Part shown: positions 59,921 through 64,000 of the stretch, one piece after another
Position numbering within the stretch: position 1 is the first letter of the stretch
Layout: every line of letters starts with the position of its first letter
From: Streptomyces flaveus
GTDB lineage: Bacteria > Actinomycetota > Actinomycetes > Streptomycetales > Streptomycetaceae
Length of the DNA stretch: 64,000 nt
Direction: 5' to 3'
NCBI RefSeq assembly: GCF_014647675.1
Contig: NZ_BMPQ01000001.1
Span: 591,133-655,132, forward strand
The notes under the pieces: model-generated
Told to the model about the DNA's origin: nothing
Seen by the model: the letters and a program-made list of their open reading frames with translations, nothing else
Database searches by the model: none
Made by a program: the position numbers and the translations under genes

Positions 59921-60431
59921 GCAGCGGCTCAGAAGCTGCCAGCGCTCGGCCGTCCATCTGGAGCTGCGCGATTGCTACATGCGCTCCGACCCGCGCTTCA
60001 TCGCCTGGCAGAACGGTGTCCGTAACGCGCCCGAGGACAACGACCCGGCCTTGCGGCCGTGGCTCACGCTCGTCGCCGAGCTGGTCGGCAGGGGCGTAGA
60101 GATACGACGGGCCCGTATCGTCTCCGAGCCGGTCAGCGACTACATCGAGTTCGAGCACCATGTCACAGACGCCAACGTGACGGCCGGTGAGCAGGTGCGC
60201 TGGCTTCCGCGTCGGCAGGCATCGGACATCGCTCTGCCGGGCAACGACTGCTGGATTCTGGACGACCGCCTCGTCGTGTTCCACCACTTCGGCGGGGATG
60301 GCGAACTCGCCCCGGACGACGAGACGTTCACGGACGATCCGGCGACTGTGAAGTTGTGCAGCTCCGCGTTCGAGGCGGTGTGGGAGCGGGCTGTCCCACA
60401 CACGGAGTACCACCCGGCTCGTCGGCGCTGA
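59898..60431 (+). CDS. DUF6879 protein
   Basis: A 177-residue protein of the DUF6879 family (SAVHLELRDCYMRSDPRFIA, RRARIVSEPVSDYIEFEHHV, QVRWLPRRQASDIALPGNDC). Always seen beside XRE-DUF5753 regulators; proposed to be part of the same signalling set. GTG 59898 follows GGAGGTGACC. The regulator gene follows 13 bases later. Confidence 0.85.
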   Translation: MGAEPTLEQRLRSCQRSAVHLELRDCYMRSDPRFIAWQNGVRNAPEDNDPALRPWLTLVAELVGRGVEIRRARIVSEPVSDYIEFEHHVTDANVTAGEQVRWLPRRQASDIALPGNDCWILDDRLVVFHHFGGDGELAPDDETFTDDPATVKLCSSAFEAVWERAVPHTEYHPARRR

Positions 60432-60444
60432 CGGAGAATCAGCG

Positions 60445-61290
60445 TTGCCGTCATCGTCCAGCGTCGCCGAAGCACGACGAGCGCTCGGTCAGCGCCTGCG
60501 CGAGATCCGGAAGGACGCGGGTCTCACCGCGCGGACGCTGGCCGGGTTGGCGGACTGGCACGAATCCAAGTGCAGCCGTATCGAGCATGGTCGGACTCCG
60601 CCTTCGGATGCTGACATCCGTGCCTACACGCTCCACTGCGACGCCCAGGACCAGACCGCCGACCTCATCGCCACCGCTCGCGCTGTCGAGGGCATGTACG
60701 TCGAGTGGCGTCGTATGGAGCGGGCGGGCCTGAAGCAGGTACAGCAGTCGGTCGCCCCGCTCTTCGAGCGCACCCGGCGCTTCCGCACGTACCAGTCCTG
60801 GGTCATCCCTGGTCTGCTCCAGACCGCCGCCTACACCAAGGCCGTGCTCAACACCATCGCCGCCCTGCGGGAGGTGCCGGACGACATCGATGCCGCCGTG
60901 GGCGTGCGCATGGAACGCCAGCGCATTCTGCACTCCGGTGATCATCGCTTCGCGATGCTGGTGGAGGAGTGGGTGCTGCGGACCCTCATCGGGGACAACG
61001 AGGTGATGGCCGGGCAGCTGGGCCACCTGATCGCCGTGGCCTCCCTGCCCTCGGTGTCCCTTGGCATCATCCCGTTGGGCGTGCCGCGCGGCGCCGGCTG
61101 GCCGGTCGAGTCCTTCACCATGTACGACGACGAGCAGGTCAACGTAGAGCTTGTCTCCGCCCACCTCACGGTCACGCAGCCCCGGGAGGTACAGGAGTAC
61201 GCCCGCGCCTTCACCGAGCTGTCATCCATAGCCGTCTACGGTGCTGCTGCGCGGTCACTGATCACCGGGGCCATTGACTCGCTCGGGTGA
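60445..61290 (+). CDS. XRE-family regulator with DUF5753 domain, second copy
   Basis: A 281-residue relative of the 58517 regulator with helix-turn-helix LREIRKDAGLTARTLAGLAD, WHESKCSRIEHGRTPPSDAD and a DUF5753 domain (YQSWVIPGLLQTAAYTKAVL, LVEEWVLRTLIGDNEVMAGQ). The TTG at 60445 with GGAG eight bases upstream is the start. It is the end of the small-protein/DUF6879/XRE operon. Confidence 0.88.
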   Translation: MPSSSSVAEARRALGQRLREIRKDAGLTARTLAGLADWHESKCSRIEHGRTPPSDADIRAYTLHCDAQDQTADLIATARAVEGMYVEWRRMERAGLKQVQQSVAPLFERTRRFRTYQSWVIPGLLQTAAYTKAVLNTIAALREVPDDIDAAVGVRMERQRILHSGDHRFAMLVEEWVLRTLIGDNEVMAGQLGHLIAVASLPSVSLGIIPLGVPRGAGWPVESFTMYDDEQVNVELVSAHLTVTQPREVQEYARAFTELSSIAVYGAAARSLITGAIDSLG

Positions 61291-61381
61291 CTCCGGCGCA
61301 AGTTCCCGCACACTCGTTGAGGCCAACTCGCCGCCGTTCCTAGCGTGCTGGGCACTGAGCACAGTCGAATCGGGAGCGTCC

Positions 61382-61582
61382 ATGGCCACGAGACAGCAGA
61401 CCACCCAGGAACCGCCGATCGACCTCGGAGTGCCTCTACCCGAGCCGAAGCCCGCCCCCGGCTGCGGTGTGTGTGCGTCGCTGGCCCGAGACCGCGAACA
61501 GGCCCGGCGGGTGGGCGACTTGTCGAAGGTCTCGGACTGCAACATCGAGATCAGGAACCACTCGGAGCGCGGCCATGGCTGA
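61382..61582 (+). CDS. small Cys-containing protein of the regulator island
   Basis: A 66-residue protein: proline-rich start, then PAPGCGVCASLARDREQARR and SDCNIEIRNHSE. The CxxC pair suggests metal or disulfide use. I know similar short proteins only as companions of XRE-DUF5753 genes. The end overlaps the next start by 8 bases. Start ATG 61382; no clear ribosome binding site. Confidence 0.65.
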   Translation: MATRQQTTQEPPIDLGVPLPEPKPAPGCGVCASLARDREQARRVGDLSKVSDCNIEIRNHSERGHG

Positions 61583-62063
61583 GGGGCCCGAACTCTCCCG
61601 TATGACGCTGCGGGTCTCCCGAGACGCAGGGCGTACATACGGCACTCGACAGACGGTGGTCGTGGACCCCGAGACGGCGACGCTCCCGAACGAGGACAGG
61701 TATCCATCGTGCGCCTGCCCTCGCTGCAGGGAGCAGAGCGATGGAGTTGCCAGGCCTGTGAGCGTTCACGGATTTCCCCACGATCGCGGCCTTGAGCGTC
61801 ACGTGATTCCCCAGACTGAGGCCCCCTTGGCGAGGGGGCGCGCGTTTTGGAGAGTGTGTTGGGGACAACCCCTCACGAGATCGAAACTCGCCCATCGGGG
61901 CGAACGAAGGGCTCCACCGCTGAGCGGTGGAGCCCTTCGTCGTGTTGTGGTGCCGGCTGGGACATGCGGGCTCGCGCCGCGAGTGCGACAGCAGCGCGGC
62001 CGTGTCTCAACGCAACTGGAGCACGCTTCTGACGCCGGCGTGGTCGGAGGGCCACAGGCCTGA
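61575..62063 (+). CDS. small Cys-motif protein with apparently lost stop codon
   Basis: The first 55 residues look genuine (MTLRVSRDAGRTYGTRQTVV, YPSCACPRCREQ; a C-x-C-x2-C motif) and match short companions in such islands. Beyond about 61740 the frame runs on without coding character through a hairpin terminator and 57 bases into the oppositely directed nuclease gene. I think the real gene ends near 61740 and a frameshift or stop loss has extended it. Confidence 0.45.
   Translation: MAEGPELSRMTLRVSRDAGRTYGTRQTVVVDPETATLPNEDRYPSCACPRCREQSDGVARPVSVHGFPHDRGLERHVIPQTEAPLARGRAFWRVCWGQPLTRSKLAHRGERRAPPLSGGALRRVVVPAGTCGLAPRVRQQRGRVSTQLEHASDAGVVGGPQA
61904..61940. terminator. hairpin terminator of the XRE/Cys-protein operon
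   Basis: Perfect 17-base stem (ACGAAGGGCTCCACCGC) with a three-base loop TGA, between convergent genes. It lies inside the over-long reading frame of the preceding gene. Confidence 0.85.
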
Positions 62064-63113
62064 CGGGGTGCGGTCGGCTTGGGCGTCGCCCACCCGGTTG
62101 GTCGCCAGCGCGGTGACCTTGCCGCGGAAGAGCACGTAGTCGATGCGCTGGGTGAGGTTGGAGGTGGGGTTGCGCAGGTCGGGGGCCTGGCAGCAGGTGA
62201 AGCCGGGGGTGCGGGGGCGGGTGGCGGTCCAGGCGTCGGTGAATCCGGCGGCCAGGAGGTGGTTGTAGCTCTGGGTGTTGGTTCCCGGTGTTGCGCCGAC
62301 TCCGCCGGCGGCCGAGTTGAGGTCGCCGAGCAGCACGGTGGGGAGCGTGGTGTTCAGCGGGCCCGCGAGCAGTTCGTCGGTCTGTGCTTCCTGGACGGCG
62401 GGGGCGGCGGGCTCGAGATGGGTGGTCACCACTCGGGTGGTGCGGCCGCGCAGCGTGGCGTCGGCCGCGACCCAGCCGCGCTCGACCCGCAGGGGCGGAT
62501 TGGGCGGGCAGCCCAGCACGGGGCGGCAGATGGGCACATGATTCTGGAACCGGGCGGCCTGCGCGTTGGCCACGGAGAAGTTACGTGCGGGCAGGTCGGT
62601 GCGGGCCAGGAGTACGTCGCGGTCGGTGAGGCGGATGTCCTGCAAACCGCTGGGCGTGGAGCGCGGGGCCTCGAAGTCGCTGCCGACGGTGACGCTGGCC
62701 ACGGCCGCGTAGTGCTTGCCCCGGGCGGAGAGCTCGTCGAGAAGGATCTGCAGGAAGTCGTACTCGACGTGGGTGGCGCTGCCCGGTCCGGCAGGCGTCT
62801 GGCTGCGCCACAGCACGGCTTCCTGGAGGCCCACGAGGTGAGGGTCGCTTTCGGCGATCTCGTCGGCCAGCGCCTCGGCGCGCTCGGGGAAGTCCGTCGC
62901 CTGGACGTTCGCCCACACCGCGGTCACCGCGTCGACGAGCCCCTGTCGGCTGGTGGCGGCGAGGACGGGCGCGAGGTCGGCGCCCAGGTAGAGGTTGCGG
63001 GTCATGACCCGCAAAGGAGTCCGCTCCCCCTCGGCGGCCGAGGCCGCGCCGAGTGCCCCGGGTGCGAGAAGCGCGAGTGCGCACAGGACGGATGTGAACC
63101 AACGGCGAGTCAT
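62007..63113 (-). CDS. secreted endonuclease/exonuclease/phosphatase-family protein
   Basis: A 368-residue exported phosphodiesterase of the DNase I/EEP fold. After the signal (WFTSVLCALALLAPGALGAA) come VMTRNLYLGADL with the metal Asn, LVGLQEAVLW with the metal Glu, TTHLEP, LGDLNS (catalytic Asp/Asn) and PSDHAGVRS with the final Asp-His. Lipids, nucleic acids or phosphate esters are possible targets. ATG 63113 has AAAGGG eight bases upstream. It interrupts the regulator island on the opposite strand. Confidence 0.88.
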   Translation of the reverse strand: MTRRWFTSVLCALALLAPGALGAASAAEGERTPLRVMTRNLYLGADLAPVLAATSRQGLVDAVTAVWANVQATDFPERAEALADEIAESDPHLVGLQEAVLWRSQTPAGPGSATHVEYDFLQILLDELSARGKHYAAVASVTVGSDFEAPRSTPSGLQDIRLTDRDVLLARTDLPARNFSVANAQAARFQNHVPICRPVLGCPPNPPLRVERGWVAADATLRGRTTRVVTTHLEPAAPAVQEAQTDELLAGPLNTTLPTVLLGDLNSAAGGVGATPGTNTQSYNHLLAAGFTDAWTATRPRTPGFTCCQAPDLRNPTSNLTQRIDYVLFRGKVTALATNRVGDAQADRTPSGLWPSDHAGVRSVLQLR

Positions 63114-63255
63114 GCGGGCAGCCCTTTCGGTCAAAGCGGGCGAATACCCGCATCTCCGCCGAAATCTAAAACGGTTGACGGGATGGGGCGATCCAGGTGT
63201 GGGCCGAGCGGCCTACGGTTCGCTTGAACGCGCCGGAGTCGCCTCCGGGATCCCC

Positions 63256-63287
63256 ATGGGGAAGTGCTTGAACTTTCCCATGGGGAA
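63256..63287. repeat. paired CCCATGGGG palindromes
   Basis: Two near-identical palindromes, TCCCCATGGGGA (63251-63262) and TTTCCCATGGGGAA (63274-63287), 24 bases apart, each including an in-frame ATG of the DUF5753 remnant. Confidence 0.5.
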
Positions 63288-63693
63288 TATCGTGACCGTC
63301 CACAAGGCCATACTGACGCGCCCTGAGGCCCCGGATGCCTGGTTCGTCGTCAACGAAGCTGCCCTCCACAACGTCATCGGAGATCGGCCGTTGATAAGGG
63401 AGCAGCTCGAACGGGTCCTGGAATCATCGGAGTTGCCAAGCGTCACCGTGCAGGTCCTCCCGTTCGACTCCGGCACCTACCCGACCACGGGGTCGTTCAC
63501 CATGCTCGGTTTCCCCGATCCCGAGGACCCGGACATCGTGTACCGGGACGGCATCACCGACGCCGTCTATCTCGAAGGCGAGCATCATGTGCGCGAGTAC
63601 ACGAGGGCCTTCGACGGGTTGCGGGCAGCCGCGTTGAGCCCGCAGCGTTCCGCCCAACTGATCAAGTCCATCGTGAAGGAATACGCAACATGA
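63256..63693 (+). pseudogene. XRE-DUF5753 regulator remnant lacking the helix-turn-helix
   Basis: The last 130 residues of a DUF5753 domain are intact (PDAWFVVNEAALHNVIGDRP, VTVQVLPFDSGTYPTTGSFT, YTRAFDGLRAAALSPQRSAQ) but the DNA-binding N-terminus and first half of the sensor domain are missing; the frame upstream is unrelated sequence shared with the start of the nuclease gene. ATG 63256 or 63280 could still give a short protein. It overlaps the DUF397 start in ATGA, showing that the pair was once whole. Confidence 0.75.
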
Positions 63694-63884
63694 ACGCTTC
63701 AGAGCCCACTCCCGACCGCATCTCTCCGTGGTTCAAGTCCTCTTACAGCAACGGTGCGGGGGGCGAATGCATCGAGTGCGCCCACGGCGTGGACGGTGCC
63801 TTCGTGCGCGATTCCAAGAACGACGGTGGACCTGTGGTCGCCATCCGTGCGCACGCGTGGGAGGCCTTTGTACGCGGGCTCTGA
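63690..63884 (+). CDS. DUF397 small partner protein, second copy
   Basis: A 64-residue DUF397 protein, intact (WFKSSYSNGAGGECIECAHG, FVRDSKNDGGPVVAIRAHAW) and close to the copy at 59362, though its regulator is truncated. It may still be translated from the coupled ATGA. Confidence 0.9.
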   Translation: MNASEPTPDRISPWFKSSYSNGAGGECIECAHGVDGAFVRDSKNDGGPVVAIRAHAWEAFVRGL

Positions 63885-63920
63885 AGGCGGTGGAGCAGGA
63901 GCACTGACTGCAAGTTGCGG

Positions 63921-64000
63921 TTACGCCAGCGACCTTCGCACAGCATCAACCAGCGACTCCGCACGCACATCGTCAAGGCCACCGATGATGTGGTTCATCG
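63921..64000 (-). CDS. C-terminal end of a gene running off the right edge
   Basis: On the minus strand the frame ending at 63921 reads NHIIGGLDDVRAESLVDAVR RSLA, a plausible helical C-terminus. Too little is present to name it. Confidence 0.35.
   Translation of the reverse strand, partial: MNHIIGGLDDVRAESLVDAVRRSLA

Noticed and set aside
1..64000. CRISPR array, rRNA operon, insertion sequence or transposase, riboswitch
   Set aside because: None seen: no regularly spaced repeats, no rRNA-like sequence, no transposase motifs, and no leader I could match to a known riboswitch.

Overview
The window is high-GC DNA with the codon use, short overlaps (ATGA, GTGA, TGATG), GTG/TTG starts and protein families typical of Streptomyces (LPMO/CslA/GlxA locus, class E and F sortases, XRE-DUF5753/DUF397 pairs, NsdA-like TPR regulator). 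The block with cdgA-like, ehu-like and cslA-glxA-cslZ genes follows the order I know from the S. coelicolor/S. lividans chromosome core, so most of the window is ordinary core chromosome. The stretch from about 52.2 to 54.4 kb is visibly poorer in G+C, carries TTA codons and looks acquired.

Layout. 1-5.5 kb: ferric-iron ABC uptake genes facing a three-domain adenylation/carrier/membrane-acyltransferase gene, with an iron box between them. 5.5-10.3 kb: spermidine-synthase-like enzyme, a small unknown, an NsdA-like regulator, a PAP2 enzyme. 10.2-14.6 kb: a three-gene operon of an Fe-S PD-(D/E)XK nuclease, an unknown protein and an SF1B helicase, driven by what looks like a DNA-damage (RecA-NDp/PafBC-type) promoter with a leaderless start; the helicase 3' end is duplicated just downstream. 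14.7-20.8 kb: two small unknowns, tRNA-Lys, an M6-like protease, a PAS-GGDEF-EAL protein, a flavin monooxygenase. 21-30 kb: a catabolic/uptake island of two maleate-isomerase-like proteins, a hydroxyacid dehydrogenase, an amidase, DUF3830, an Ehu-type ABC importer and an IclR regulator, followed by a second identical tRNA-Lys. 30-40 kb: the hyphal-tip glycan locus (LPMO, CslA synthase, GlxA copper oxidase, GH6 CslZ) with a kinase, an SPFH protein and a FadR-type regulator among them. 40-51 kb: a class F sortase pair, HAD phosphatase, LAGTG-anchored protein, ROK repressor with its own operator facing a Gfo/Idh/MocA oxidoreductase, FAH hydrolase, YidC/DUF6412 pair, class E sortase and several small proteins.

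51.5-57.7 kb is a candidate defence island: a ScoMcrA-like PD-(D/E)XK restriction enzyme, a DUF6602-like nuclease in tail-to-tail overlap with it, and a PLD-DEAD/DEAH helicase-DUF3427 protein preceded by a second RecA-NDp-like promoter. 57.6-64 kb is a regulator island of the kind scattered through Streptomyces (ATP-binding anti-sigma-like protein, XRE-DUF5753, DUF397, DUF6879, small Cys proteins), interrupted by a secreted endonuclease/phosphatase and including a decapitated DUF5753 gene.

The points I find most worth following are the shared damage-type promoter in front of two unrelated nuclease-helicase loci, the nuclease-unknown-helicase operon itself, the iron-box-controlled three-domain acyl-transfer protein, and the duplicated helicase 3' end that looks like the scar of a lost integrative element. 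Starts were chosen by eye from ribosome binding sites and family lengths; no database search was possible.
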